Notes: generated from the letters alone by a model not told the origin. DNA of 27,711 nt from Chryseobacterium gleum (GCA_945878835.1 CAMCUG010000004.1:1-27711); one strand, 5' to 3'; positions 16,430-24,921 are shown, numbered from the stretch's first letter. Numbers and translations are program-made.

Positions 16430-18394
16430 TTATAAAACCACTGTTCCAAAATTATCTGCTAATTGCTTTCGCACTTCGTCCAATCGTTTCTTTTCCGCCA
16501 ATAATATCATCACCTCATCTTCGTTGGACTCGCCTTCCAATTGAGATTCAATGGCCTTCGCTGCTATTTGTACGTGGCGCATTTTCATGCGAAATAAACA
16601 ATCTTTCGCGGCCTTTCCTATGACGTACTCCTCTGATTCAGTTAATATGCCATGTTTCGTTTTCCAGTTCTCGCTAATTTGGTGGCGCGTGGTTAAAACG
16701 TTTACCGCTTCACTTCGAACGCTCTCTTCCTCATGAGAAGTAAAATTGTGATGACTAGGCATCTGATTGTCCTTCACCAATTCCAAATACTCCTTTAACA
16801 TTTTCGAGTAAACTTCAGACTGAAGCGTCATGAAGTCGTGCTCGAGATTTCCAATTAAATAATCAGCTACCGATAAATGAATCACTTCACGTTTTCCTTC
16901 TTCGTTCACTATTTCAATAGGCATTTCATATTCGCCATACATCAACAAAATGCGCAGGAAATCTCGCTCTTGGGCCTCTGCATTCAGTGCATCCGGAATC
17001 GGAATCGTTTCGTCAAAAGGCGATGGAGCTTCAACAGCTGTGTGAACACCGCCTTCTTCAGAAGAAGCTGGCTTTCCTGGGCCTTTCTTTAAATTTTCTT
17101 GAAGTGATTTGTTCAGTTCTAAGAACAGAACAGACTCTCCAATGCCCATAATTTGCGAACAGTCTTGAACAAATACCGATCGCTTAATGGCATCCGGAAT
17201 AAGCGCAATGCTATCCACAATTCCGCGAATTAATCCCGCTTTTTTAATGGGGTCATTACCAACCTCTTCAAGAAGTAATGCGGTTTTATATCGAATAAAA
17301 TCTTTCGCATTGTCCTTCACATACAGCTGAATCTCTTCGCTGCTGTGCTTTCTAGAATAGCTGTCCGGATCGTCTCCATCTGGGAATGACGAAACGCGAA
17401 CGTTCATCCCTTCCTTCAATATCATGTCAATACCTCGGAAACTAGCTTTAATTCCAGCCTTGTCTCCGTCGTATAAAATCGTAATGTTTTGTGTGAAACG
17501 ACGAATGAGTCGAATCTGTCCTTCGGTTAAACTCGTTCCGCTGCTCGCAACCACATTCTCAACGCCCGCTTGGTGAAGGGCAATCACATCTGTATATCCT
17601 TCAACCAAAAAACAGTTGTCTTCCTTCACCATCGCGTTCTTCGCGAGGTGCAGGCCATACAGGGTATTCGACTTGTGATAAAGATCGCTTTCCGGACTGT
17701 TGAAATACTTCGCAATGTCCTTCTCTGCCTTCAATGTTCTTCCACCAAACGCAATCACCTTTCCACTCACATTGTGAATAGGGAACATCACTCTTCCTCG
17801 GAAGAAATCGTAAGGAGAACCGTCCTTCTCACGGGTTAATCCCGTCTTCAATAAATAAGTTAGCGAATGTCCTGCAGATATCGCCGCTTGAGACATCTTG
17901 TCCCATCCATCTGGACAATAACCCAACTGAAATTTCTTCAGGGTGTCTTCGCGAAATCCGCGCGCTTCGAAATAAGAAAGCCCAATGGCTCTTCCCATTT
18001 CCGAATTGTACATCTGATCTTGGAAGTATTTATTGGCGTAATCAGTGACTACAGAAAGTTGTTCACGCTCGCTTTTTTCAGCTTTTTGTTCTTCCGTCTG
18101 ACTCTCTTCTTCGATTTCAATGTTGTACCTGTTCGCCAACCATCGCAAGGCTTCCGGATAGGTAAGCTTCTCGTGCTGCATGAGGAAATCAATCGCGTTT
18201 CCGCCTTTTCCAGAACTGAAATCTTTGTAAATACCTTTTGCTGGAACAACGAAAAAACTCGGGGTTTTTTCATTCACAAACGGAGAAAGGCCGCGATAAG
18301 AAGACCCGCTTTTTTTCAAATGAACGAACTCGCCAACCACATCTTCAATAAGAATGGCCTGGAAAATTCGATCTATGGTGGAACGGGAAATCAT
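16430..18394 (-). CDS. dnaG: DNA primase with zinc ligands replaced
   Basis: The RNA primase of the replisome, 654 residues. The N-terminal domain has the fold of the CHC2 zinc ribbon (GLSPFVNEKTPSF at 35-47 and YKDFSSGKGG at 56-65), but all four usual zinc ligands are replaced: S37, V40, D58 and S61 stand where C, H, C and C belong. The TOPRIM catalytic core is intact with E265 in VEGYTD and D309-G-D311 in LYDGDKAG. A C-terminal region binds the helicase in other bacteria and is present but diverged. As far as I recall, the loss of zinc ligands is shared across Bacteroidota, so this is a lineage trait and not damage. A strong promoter sits inside the end of leuS. Confidence 0.96.
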   Translation of the reverse strand: MISRSTIDRIFQAILIEDVVGEFVHLKKSGSSYRGLSPFVNEKTPSFFVVPAKGIYKDFSSGKGGNAIDFLMQHEKLTYPEALRWLANRYNIEIEEESQTEEQKAEKSEREQLSVVTDYANKYFQDQMYNSEMGRAIGLSYFEARGFREDTLKKFQLGYCPDGWDKMSQAAISAGHSLTYLLKTGLTREKDGSPYDFFRGRVMFPIHNVSGKVIAFGGRTLKAEKDIAKYFNSPESDLYHKSNTLYGLHLAKNAMVKEDNCFLVEGYTDVIALHQAGVENVVASSGTSLTEGQIRLIRRFTQNITILYDGDKAGIKASFRGIDMILKEGMNVRVSSFPDGDDPDSYSRKHSSEEIQLYVKDNAKDFIRYKTALLLEEVGNDPIKKAGLIRGIVDSIALIPDAIKRSVFVQDCSQIMGIGESVLFLELNKSLQENLKKGPGKPASSEEGGVHTAVEAPSPFDETIPIPDALNAEAQERDFLRILLMYGEYEMPIEIVNEEGKREVIHLSVADYLIGNLEHDFMTLQSEVYSKMLKEYLELVKDNQMPSHHNFTSHEEESVRSEAVNVLTTRHQISENWKTKHGILTESEEYVIGKAAKDCLFRMKMRHVQIAAKAIESQLEGESNEDEVMILLAEKKRLDEVRKQLADNFGTVVL

Positions 18395-18402
18395 GGGACT
18401 AC

Positions 18403-18433
18403 CAAAGGTAGTGCTACATAACTACATTCACAA
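18403..18433 (-). promoter_or_regulatory. Promoter for dnaG inside the leuS 3' end
   Basis: On the - strand a TTG (18431-18433) is followed after 20 bases by TACCTTTG (18403-18410), a full match to the Bacteroidota promoter. The -7 box ends 8 bases before the dnaG ATG, so the leader would be only a few bases. The -7 box is also part of the small inverted repeat ACTACC-AAA-GGTAGT (18398-18412). Confidence 0.6.
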
Positions 18434-21221
18434 TACGTTTTGGAACAACAATAATCTTTTTCGGGCTTTTTCCTTCCAAATATTTCGCGGTGCTGTCGTG
18501 CGCCATCACCTGCGCCTCAACATCTGGGGCACTCATGCCTACAGGAAGTGATAAGAAAAATCTTGTTTTTCCATTGAATGAAATCGGATATTCGAAATTC
18601 TCTTCTTCCAAATACTTGTTCTCAGCAACCGGCCATGATTCATTCATGACTGAAGTTGAATGACCTAAATTCCTCCAAAGTTCTTCAGCCAGGTGAGGGG
18701 CATACGGAGAAAGCAAAACAACCAACGGCTCCAAAGCCTGGCGCTTGTTGCATTTAAGATCTGTAAGCTCATTGGTCGCAATCATACAGGCGCTAACAAC
18801 GGTGTTCCACGAGAAGCGCTCAAGGTCTTCGGTTATCTTTTTTATAGTCTTGTGAACCACCCGCATTTCAGCCGCAGTGGCCTCTTCAGAGGAAACAGAA
18901 AACGTTTCGTTCTCCAAGAATAAACGGTGGAAGCGACGCAAGAAATTGTGCACCCCGCTAATACCCTTAGTATCCCACGGCTTGCTTTGTTCAACAGGTC
19001 CTAAGAACATTTCGTAGCAGCGTAAAGTGTCTGCGCCGAACTTTTCAATTAATTCATCCGGGGTTTGAACGTTGTACTTCGACTTCGACATTTTCTCAAC
19101 TTCCCAACCGCACGTGTATTCGCCGTTTTCATTCAACATGAATTCTGCGGTAGCATATTCTGGAAGCCAATTCTTAAATCCTTCAATATTCAATTTATCA
19201 TTGTCAACCAATGAAATGTCTGCATACAAGCGCTGTGTTTCAAACTCTTTTCTTCTTTCGAAAGAAATGAACGTATTGCTGTCTTTTATACGGTAAACAA
19301 AGCTGCTACGCCCAAGGATCATTCCTTGGTTAATCATCTTCTTGAACGGTTCGTTGAACGGTATGTAGCCCAAGTCGAACAACACTTTCGTCCAAAAACG
19401 AGAATACAACAAGTGTCCGGTTGCATGCTCTGCCCCGCCCATATATAAGTCTACTTGTCCCCAATATTTTATACGTTCTTCCGAAGCAAAAACCGAATGA
19501 TTGTTCGGGTCCATGTATCGTAAGAAATACCAAGAAGATCCTGCCCAACCCGGCATGGTGTTGCACTCCATGGGCATGCCGTTTCTTTCCCAATTCGTTG
19601 CACGAGCCAACGGTGGTTCGCCTGATTCTGTTGGAAGATAAGCGTCTACATCGGGCAATTGCGTAGGCAGTTCTTCTGTTTCAATTAATCGCGGAATTCC
19701 GTTTTCATAATAAATAGGAAACGGCTCTCCCCAATAACGCTGACGGCTAAACACCGCATCCCGCAAGCGATAATTCACGCGTTTTTCACCTGCGCCAATT
19801 TCCGTCAAACGTTCACACACCGCATCAAATGCAGCGTAGTAATTCATTCCGTTCAAGAAATCTGAATTCGCTAACAGCGCATCTTTTGAAGTTTCTGACT
19901 TTTCTGACAAATCAGATTCAGCAAAAATGTTTTTTATTTCTAGGTTGAAATGCTTCGCGAAATCATAATCGCGTTGGTCTCCCGCTGGAACAGCCATGAC
20001 CGCTCCCGTTCCATATCCGGCCAACACATAGTCGCCAATCCAAACCGGAACTTGATCTCCCGTTAATGGGTGCTGTGCGTAGCTTCCCGTGAACACACCT
20101 GAGATTTTCTTCTCGGCCATGCGTTCGCGTTCTGTCTTCAACTTGGAATTCGCAACGTATTCCGACACAGCGTCGCGCTGTTCCTCTGTGGTCAAGACTT
20201 CTACACTTTCGTGTTCAGGAGCCAATGTTAAAAATGACACGCCGTACAAGGTATCTGGACGTGTTGTGAAAACCTCAATCGTTACTTCTTTCTCTGCTTG
20301 AAAACGAACGCGCGCACCGGAAGATTTTCCGATCCAGTTGCGCTGAATTTCTTTAATGTTATCGGGCCAATCAATGGTGTCTAAATCGGAAATCAATCGT
20401 TCCGAATAGGCAGAAATACGCATACTCCATTGACGCATTTTCTTTTGCTCAACCGAGTGACCACCGCGCTCGCTAACGCCGTCTTTGATTTCATCGTTCG
20501 CAAGAACAGTTCCCAAAGCAGGGCACCAATTCACCAGCGAGTCCGCCAAATAAGACACGCGGTAATTCATAAGCAAGGCCTCTTTTTGCGCTTCGCTCAT
20601 GCTCTTCCAATCGGTGTCGGTAAATTCTCCTTCGAAATAAGGAGAGAAAATATGATCGGCTTCCAACAAATAAGTCTTCCACCATTCCTCGTCCATGTGC
20701 GCATTCACGCCGTATGAACCATTCTCTTCAAACTTCGCAATCAACTCGGAAATAGGGCGAGTCTTGTTCGTTGCTAAATCGTACCACGCGTTGAACAACA
20801 ATCCGAAAATCCATTGCGTCCACTTGTAATATTCCGGAGAGCTCGTTCTCACCTCTCTGCTCCAATCGTATGAAAAGCCAATCTTATCGAGCTGTTCGCG
20901 GTAACGCCCTATGTTTTCTTCTGTCGTTTTCGCAGGGTGCTGTCCGGTTAGAATAGCGTATTGTTCTGCCGGAAGTCCGAATGAATCGTAGCCCATCGGA
21001 TGCAACACATTGTATCCTTTGTGACGCATGTAGCGAGCGTAAATATCTGAGGCGATATACCCTAATGGGTGACCCACGTGAAGCCCCGCTCCGCTTGGAT
21101 AGGGGAACATATCTAAGACGTAAAACTTCTTCTTATTCGGGTCTTCGGTTACTTTGTAAGACTCGTCCTGCGCCCATTTCTTACGCCAGTTCGCTTCAAT
21201 ATTTCTAAAATCGTATTCCAT
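18414..21221 (-). CDS. leuS: Leucyl-tRNA synthetase
   Basis: A class Ia synthetase of 935 residues that charges tRNA-Leu. The HIGH motif is H48-V-G-H51 in GAGLHVGHPLGY and the KMSKS loop is at 710-714 in EKMSKSKYN. The CP1 editing domain keeps the threonine-rich motif T319-T-R-P322 and the aspartates D415 and D418, but the histidine usually found in the HDxRD motif is glycine (G414, reading GDQRD). It is longer than E. coli LeuRS because of insertions typical of Bacteroidota enzymes, near residues 145-200 and 640-690. The first gene of the long - strand run, it diverges from pyrH. Confidence 0.98.
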   Translation of the reverse strand: MEYDFRNIEANWRKKWAQDESYKVTEDPNKKKFYVLDMFPYPSGAGLHVGHPLGYIASDIYARYMRHKGYNVLHPMGYDSFGLPAEQYAILTGQHPAKTTEENIGRYREQLDKIGFSYDWSREVRTSSPEYYKWTQWIFGLLFNAWYDLATNKTRPISELIAKFEENGSYGVNAHMDEEWWKTYLLEADHIFSPYFEGEFTDTDWKSMSEAQKEALLMNYRVSYLADSLVNWCPALGTVLANDEIKDGVSERGGHSVEQKKMRQWSMRISAYSERLISDLDTIDWPDNIKEIQRNWIGKSSGARVRFQAEKEVTIEVFTTRPDTLYGVSFLTLAPEHESVEVLTTEEQRDAVSEYVANSKLKTERERMAEKKISGVFTGSYAQHPLTGDQVPVWIGDYVLAGYGTGAVMAVPAGDQRDYDFAKHFNLEIKNIFAESDLSEKSETSKDALLANSDFLNGMNYYAAFDAVCERLTEIGAGEKRVNYRLRDAVFSRQRYWGEPFPIYYENGIPRLIETEELPTQLPDVDAYLPTESGEPPLARATNWERNGMPMECNTMPGWAGSSWYFLRYMDPNNHSVFASEERIKYWGQVDLYMGGAEHATGHLLYSRFWTKVLFDLGYIPFNEPFKKMINQGMILGRSSFVYRIKDSNTFISFERRKEFETQRLYADISLVDNDKLNIEGFKNWLPEYATAEFMLNENGEYTCGWEVEKMSKSKYNVQTPDELIEKFGADTLRCYEMFLGPVEQSKPWDTKGISGVHNFLRRFHRLFLENETFSVSSEEATAAEMRVVHKTIKKITEDLERFSWNTVVSACMIATNELTDLKCNKRQALEPLVVLLSPYAPHLAEELWRNLGHSTSVMNESWPVAENKYLEEENFEYPISFNGKTRFFLSLPVGMSAPDVEAQVMAHDSTAKYLEGKSPKKIIVVPKRIVNVVM

Positions 21222-21241
21222 AAATCGTGTAGAATCGTTCG

Positions 21242-21249
21242 CGAAGATA
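21242..21249 (-). promoter_or_regulatory. -7 promoter box for leuS
   Basis: On the - strand this is TATCTTCG, a TAnnTTCG match, in the 65-base gap between the divergent leuS and pyrH genes. It ends 20 bases before the leuS ATG. The best -33 candidate is a TTA rather than TTG about 23 bases upstream. Confidence 0.4.
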
Positions 21250-21272
21250 GGGCTTAGAAAGAGCTAATTCAC

Positions 21273-21280
21273 TAACTTCG
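21273..21280 (+). promoter_or_regulatory. -7 promoter box for pyrH
   Basis: TAACTTCG matches the TAnnTTCG form. It ends only 6 bases before the pyrH ATG, so transcription would begin at or within a base or two of the start codon. The nearest -33 candidate is a TTA at 16 bases, which is weak. It faces the leuS box, 23 bases away. Confidence 0.42.
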
Positions 21281-21286
21281 CGAAGT

Positions 21287-21994
21287 ATGAAATACCAACG
21301 CATTCTTCTAAAATTAAGTGGTGAGGCCTTAATGGGCGACAAACAGTTCGGAATTGACAATTCCCGTTTAGTTCAATACGCGCATGAAATTAAAGCTGTT
21401 TGGGAAAAAGGAATTGAAGTCGCTATTGTCGTCGGTGGCGGAAACATCTTCCGCGGCGTTCAAGCCGAACAAGGCGGAATGGAGCGCACACAAGGCGATT
21501 ACATGGGTATGTTAGCAACCATGATTAACAGCATGGCGTTGCAAAGCGCTCTTGAATCGGCCGGGGTTCCAACACGCTTGCAAAGCGCCATTGAGATGAA
21601 ACAAATTTGTGAACCATTCATCAAACGCAGAGCGGTTCGTCATTTAGAAAAAAGCCGTGTTGTTATTTTCGGAGCAGGAACTGGTAACCCGTTCTTCACA
21701 ACTGATACCGCCGCTTCACTTCGTGCAATTGAAATTGAAGCCGATGTTGTGTTGAAGGGAACACGCGTAGACGGCATATACACGGCAGATCCGGAGAAAG
21801 ATCCAACCGCAACAAAATACGAAACCGTTACTTTCAATGAGGTTTACGAAAAAGGATTGAACGTTATGGACATGACCGCATTCACTCTTTGCAACGAAAA
21901 CAAATTGCCTATTATCATTTTTGATATGAACAAAGAGGGAAACCTTCTGAGGTTAGTTACCGGCGAAAACATTGGAACCAAAGTAGAATTTTAA
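21287..21994 (+). CDS. pyrH: UMP kinase
   Basis: A 235-residue UMP kinase of the amino-acid kinase fold, which phosphorylates UMP to UDP. It starts KYQRILLKLSGEALMG, the normal N-terminus, with the GGGNIFRG phosphate-binding loop, GDYMGMLATMINSMAL, the GAGTGNPFFTTDTAA loop and the DGIYTADPEKDP segment all intact. Length is normal. The ATG at 21287 is confirmed by the N-terminal motif, although it lies 6 bases after a likely -7 box. It is followed 14 bases on by frr, the pairing seen in most bacteria. Confidence 0.98.
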   Translation: MKYQRILLKLSGEALMGDKQFGIDNSRLVQYAHEIKAVWEKGIEVAIVVGGGNIFRGVQAEQGGMERTQGDYMGMLATMINSMALQSALESAGVPTRLQSAIEMKQICEPFIKRRAVRHLEKSRVVIFGAGTGNPFFTTDTAASLRAIEIEADVVLKGTRVDGIYTADPEKDPTATKYETVTFNEVYEKGLNVMDMTAFTLCNENKLPIIIFDMNKEGNLLRLVTGENIGTKVEF

Positions 21995-22008
21995 AGCATA
22001 ACCACAGT

Positions 22009-22572
22009 ATGTCTGAAGAAGTTAAAATGGCTCTCGACGAGGCCGCAGATGCAATGAATAAATCCATTGCTCACCTAGAAAGCGAGTTGAATAAGGTGCG
22101 TGCTGGTAAAGCAAGCCCTATTATGTTAGACGGCGTGCGCGTAGACTATTACGGCACTATGACTCCGCTAAAAAACGTGGCTAACGTTACCACCCCAGAT
22201 GCGCGAACGCTCAATGTTCAGCCCTGGGAAAAAGGTATGTTAACCGCCATCTCTAGGGGAATTATGGAAGCAAACCTTGGTTTGAATCCGCAGAACAACG
22301 GCGATGTGATTATGATTGCTGTCCCTATGTTGACTGAAGAACGTCGTCGCGATTTATCGAAGCGTGCTCATTCAGAAGGCGAAAACGCTCGTGTTGGAAT
22401 TCGTACGGCTCGTAAAGAGGCGTTAGATTTCATTAAGCAAGCCCAAAAAGACGGGCTTCCCGAAGACGAAGCGAAGACCGGTGAATCAAAGGTTCAAGAA
22501 CTTACAGACAAGTTCAACAAAAAAGCAGACGAAGTCTTAGCCGCGAAAGACAAAGATATTATGTCCATCTAA
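22009..22572 (+). CDS. frr: Ribosome recycling factor
   Basis: A 187-residue ribosome recycling factor that splits post-termination ribosomes with EF-G. The three-helix-bundle and beta hinge are recognisable: HLESELNKVRAGKASPIMLD, VRVDYYGTMTPLKNVANVTTPDARTL, then LTEERRRDLSKRAHSEGENARVGIRTARKEA. Length and motif order are standard. It follows pyrH by 14 bases and precedes dusB by 10. Confidence 0.98.
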   Translation: MSEEVKMALDEAADAMNKSIAHLESELNKVRAGKASPIMLDGVRVDYYGTMTPLKNVANVTTPDARTLNVQPWEKGMLTAISRGIMEANLGLNPQNNGDVIMIAVPMLTEERRRDLSKRAHSEGENARVGIRTARKEALDFIKQAQKDGLPEDEAKTGESKVQELTDKFNKKADEVLAAKDKDIMSI

Positions 22573-22582
22573 ACCCAAGCAT

Positions 22583-23560
22583 GTGGTAAAGATTGGTGAT
22601 ATCGAACTTCCTGAGTTTCCGCTGCTGCTCGCTCCCATGGAAGATGTGAGCGATCCGCCCTTCCGCATGGTCTGCAAAGAGCAGGGAGTAGATTTAATGT
22701 ATACCGAATTTATTAGTAGCGAAGGGCTTATTCGCGATGCCGTAAAAAGCAGAATGAAGCTCGACATCTTCGAGTATGAAAGACCCGTCGGGGTTCAAAT
22801 TTTCGGAAGTGAAATTGAATCCATGGTGAAAAGCGCTGAAATTATCGAGTCGGTAAATCCAAATCTCTTAGACATCAATTACGGCTGTCCAGTTTCGAAA
22901 GTCACCTGCAAAGGCGCTGGGGCAGGCATTCTGCAGAACATTCCGAAAATGGTTGCTATGACAAAAGCTGTTGTAAACGCCACTTCACTTCCGGTTACCG
23001 TTAAAACCCGTTTAGGGTGGGACGAGGGTTCGAAGAACATCGAAGAGGTTGCTGAACGCCTTCAGGACATCGGTATTCAAGCCCTGACGATTCACGGAAG
23101 AACGCGTGTGCAGATGTACAAGGGCGAAGCGAATTGGGAGCTTATTGCGAAGATCAAAGAAAACTCACGCATTCATATTCCCGTCTTCGGAAACGGTGAT
23201 ATCGACTCTCCGGAAAAAGCGTGGGAATACAAAAACAAATACGGTGTAGATGGAATCATGGTGGGCCGCGCAAGTATCGGATACCCTTGGATATTCCGCG
23301 AAATAAAGCACTACTTCAAAACACAAGAACTGCTTCCCCCACCTACCATTGCTGAGCGGGTTGAAGCGTGTAAGAATCATTTCGAATTTTCTCTTCGTTG
23401 GAAAGGCGATAAGCTCGGTGTTCTTGAAATGAGAAGACACTACACCAATTATTTCAAAGGAATTCCAAACTTCAAACCCTTTCGAATGGAGTTGGTAACG
23501 TCTATGGATATTGAGTTCATTCGGAAAAAGTTAGATGACATTACTCAGTTTGAAATCTAA
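22583..23560 (+). CDS. dusB: tRNA-dihydrouridine synthase DusB, GTG start
   Basis: A flavin-dependent tRNA-dihydrouridine synthase of 325 residues, reducing uridines in tRNA. The FMN barrel begins PEFPLLLAPMEDVSDPPFR, the catalytic site is N99-Y-G-C102 in INYGCPVSKV followed by GAGAGIL, and TIHGRTR and GNGDI are present later. Homologues start M-x-K-I-G, which here requires GTG at 22583. An ATG at 22581 overlaps it out of frame and gives only ATG-TGG-TAA. The last gene of the pyrH-frr-dusB run; a strong promoter for trhO overlaps its 3' end. Among the Dus types, the KIG-IELPEFPLLLAPMEDVSDPPFR opening matches the DusB annotation in Bacteroidota. Confidence 0.92.
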   Translation: MVKIGDIELPEFPLLLAPMEDVSDPPFRMVCKEQGVDLMYTEFISSEGLIRDAVKSRMKLDIFEYERPVGVQIFGSEIESMVKSAEIIESVNPNLLDINYGCPVSKVTCKGAGAGILQNIPKMVAMTKAVVNATSLPVTVKTRLGWDEGSKNIEEVAERLQDIGIQALTIHGRTRVQMYKGEANWELIAKIKENSRIHIPVFGNGDIDSPEKAWEYKNKYGVDGIMVGRASIGYPWIFREIKHYFKTQELLPPPTIAERVEACKNHFEFSLRWKGDKLGVLEMRRHYTNYFKGIPNFKPFRMELVTSMDIEFIRKKLDDITQFEI

Positions 23561-23577
23561 TTTCAGGTTTAACTTTG
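23550..23577 (+). promoter_or_regulatory. Promoter for trhO
   Basis: TTG (23550-23552), 17 bases, TAACTTTG (23570-23577) is a full match to the Bacteroidota consensus. The -33 element lies inside the last codons of dusB. A leader of about 25 bases precedes the trhO ATG. Confidence 0.6.
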
Positions 23578-23607
23578 CAACATCTAGAATAATCTATACT
23601 TGTTCAG

Positions 23608-24630
23608 ATGACAAAACTCTACAACACCGAAGATAAGCGCCTCCTGCGCCAACGCATGCTCGCAGATAGCACTCCGCGAACAACAGTTTCATTTTACAAA
23701 TACAATCAGATTGAAAATCCGCAAGGCTTTCGCGACGACCTTTTCGCGCGGTGGAGCGCACTTGATGTTCTAGGCAGAACTTACATTGCTTCGGAAGGAA
23801 TTAACGCGCAAGTTTCAGTTCCCACGGAGAATTTCAAAGCCTTTGTAAAAGATCTTTTCTCAATTGATTTTTTAAATGGAATCCGCCTGAATCCAGCTGT
23901 AGATCAGGGTAAATCGTTCTATGCGTTAAAGGTAAAACTTCGCAATAAAATCGTTGCAGATGGCATTGAAGATCCAGATTTCGATCCGTCAAACACTGGA
24001 AAATACTTAAACGCTGAAGAGTGGAATCAACAACTCGCAGATCCCAACACTGTTGTTGTAGACATGCGCAATCACTACGAAAGCGAAGTGGGCCATTTCG
24101 AGGGTGCTATCTGTCCTGATGTTGACACCTTCCGCGAAGAACTTCAAGTGGTTGAAGACATTCTTCAAAACGACAAAGACAAGAAGGTGCTCATGTATTG
24201 CACTGGCGGAATTCGTTGTGAAAAAGCTTCGGCTTACATGAAACACAAGGGGTTCGAAAATGTCTATCACCTCGAGGGTGGAATCATTAAATATGCTCGC
24301 GATGCGAAAGCAAACGATTTAGATATCAAATTCAAAGGTGTGAATTTTGTGTTCGACGAACGCCTTGCTGAACGAATTTCTGACGAGGTTATCGCAACGT
24401 GTCATCAGTGCGGAGAATCCTTCGATCATCATACCAATTGTTTAAACCTCGGTTGTCACATCTTATTCATTCAATGCCACACATGCAAAGAGAAATACGA
24501 GAATTGTTGCTCTGAAGAGTGTCAAAACATTACTCATTTGAGTGAAGATGAACAAAAAGAACTGCGCAAGAAAACGCCTGTAGTCCACAACGTATATAAG
24601 AAAGGTCGCATGCCGAAACTCACGAAATAA
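23608..24630 (+). CDS. trhO: tRNA uridine(34) hydroxylase, rhodanese-type (TrhO/YceA)
   Basis: A 340-residue TrhO family protein, which hydroxylates U34 of certain tRNAs using oxygen as the first step towards 5-carboxymethoxy-uridine. Three parts are visible: an N-terminal acylphosphatase-like domain (about 25-115, with ASEGINAQVS), a rhodanese domain (about 133-240) with the active-site C198 in YCTGGIRC and C204 close by, and a C-terminal cysteine-rich module (about 260-310) with CHQC, CHTC and CCSEEC pairs that probably binds zinc. Length is normal. It has its own promoter, so it is separate from dusB. Confidence 0.95.
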   Translation: MTKLYNTEDKRLLRQRMLADSTPRTTVSFYKYNQIENPQGFRDDLFARWSALDVLGRTYIASEGINAQVSVPTENFKAFVKDLFSIDFLNGIRLNPAVDQGKSFYALKVKLRNKIVADGIEDPDFDPSNTGKYLNAEEWNQQLADPNTVVVDMRNHYESEVGHFEGAICPDVDTFREELQVVEDILQNDKDKKVLMYCTGGIRCEKASAYMKHKGFENVYHLEGGIIKYARDAKANDLDIKFKGVNFVFDERLAERISDEVIATCHQCGESFDHHTNCLNLGCHILFIQCHTCKEKYENCCSEECQNITHLSEDEQKELRKKTPVVHNVYKKGRMPKLTK

Positions 24631-24637
24631 TCATTTC

Positions 24638-24667
24638 TTGCGCGCGTGCTCAAAAATGTTATATTCG
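24638..24667 (+). promoter_or_regulatory. Promoter for the DUF2795 gene
   Basis: TTG (24638-24640), 19 bases, TATATTCG (24660-24667) matches the Bacteroidota consensus (TAnnTTCG form). It lies in the 69-base gap after trhO, leaving a leader of about 27 bases that contains a small hairpin. Confidence 0.6.
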
Positions 24668-24670
24668 CAA

Positions 24671-24693
24671 AACGTTAAAAACCTTTAAGCGTT
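24671..24693 (+). other. Small hairpin in the leader of the DUF2795 gene
   Basis: AACGTTAAA pairs with TTTAAGCGTT (one bulged G at 24689) around the loop AACC, 9 base pairs in all. The start codon follows 6 bases later. It is AT-rich and could be chance; it might tune translation or mRNA life. Confidence 0.35.
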
Positions 24694-24699
24694 AATACT

Positions 24700-24921
24700 A
24701 TGTACTGGACTTTAGAATTGGCCTCATATCTCGAAGACGCACCTTGGCCTGCAACAAAAGAAGAATTAATCGATTACGCTATGCGTGCCGGAGCACCGTT
24801 GGAAGTAGTAGAGAACCTTCAACAATTAGAAGACGAAGAAGAGGTGTTCGAGAGCATCGAAGACATTTGGCCAGACTACCCTACAAAAGAGGATTTCTTC
24901 TTCAACGAAGACGAATATTAA
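24700..24921 (+). CDS. Small acidic DUF2795 protein
   Basis: A 73-residue protein of the DUF2795 family, unknown function, cytoplasmic. It has 22 acidic residues against 3 basic ones. The N-terminal part (MYWTLELASYLEDAPWPATKEE-type) with its two tryptophans is the DUF2795 helix pair, followed by an acidic stretch EDEEEVFESIEDIWPDY and a C-terminal FFFNEDEY tail. From memory, proteins of almost this exact length and sequence occur across Flavobacteriales, so it is under strong constraint. It has its own promoter and short leader, and stands apart from its neighbours by function. Confidence 0.85.
   Translation: MYWTLELASYLEDAPWPATKEELIDYAMRAGAPLEVVENLQQLEDEEEVFESIEDIWPDYPTKEDFFFNEDEY

Noticed and set aside
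17867..18421. A 184-codon open frame on the + strand opposite dnaG
   Set aside because: It lies wholly antisense to dnaG, whose protein is intact and well conserved; the translated sequence shows no recognisable domain.
22581..22589. ATG at 22581 as the dusB start
   Set aside because: It reads ATG-TGG-TAA and stops; the protein N-terminus of homologues fits GTG at 22583.
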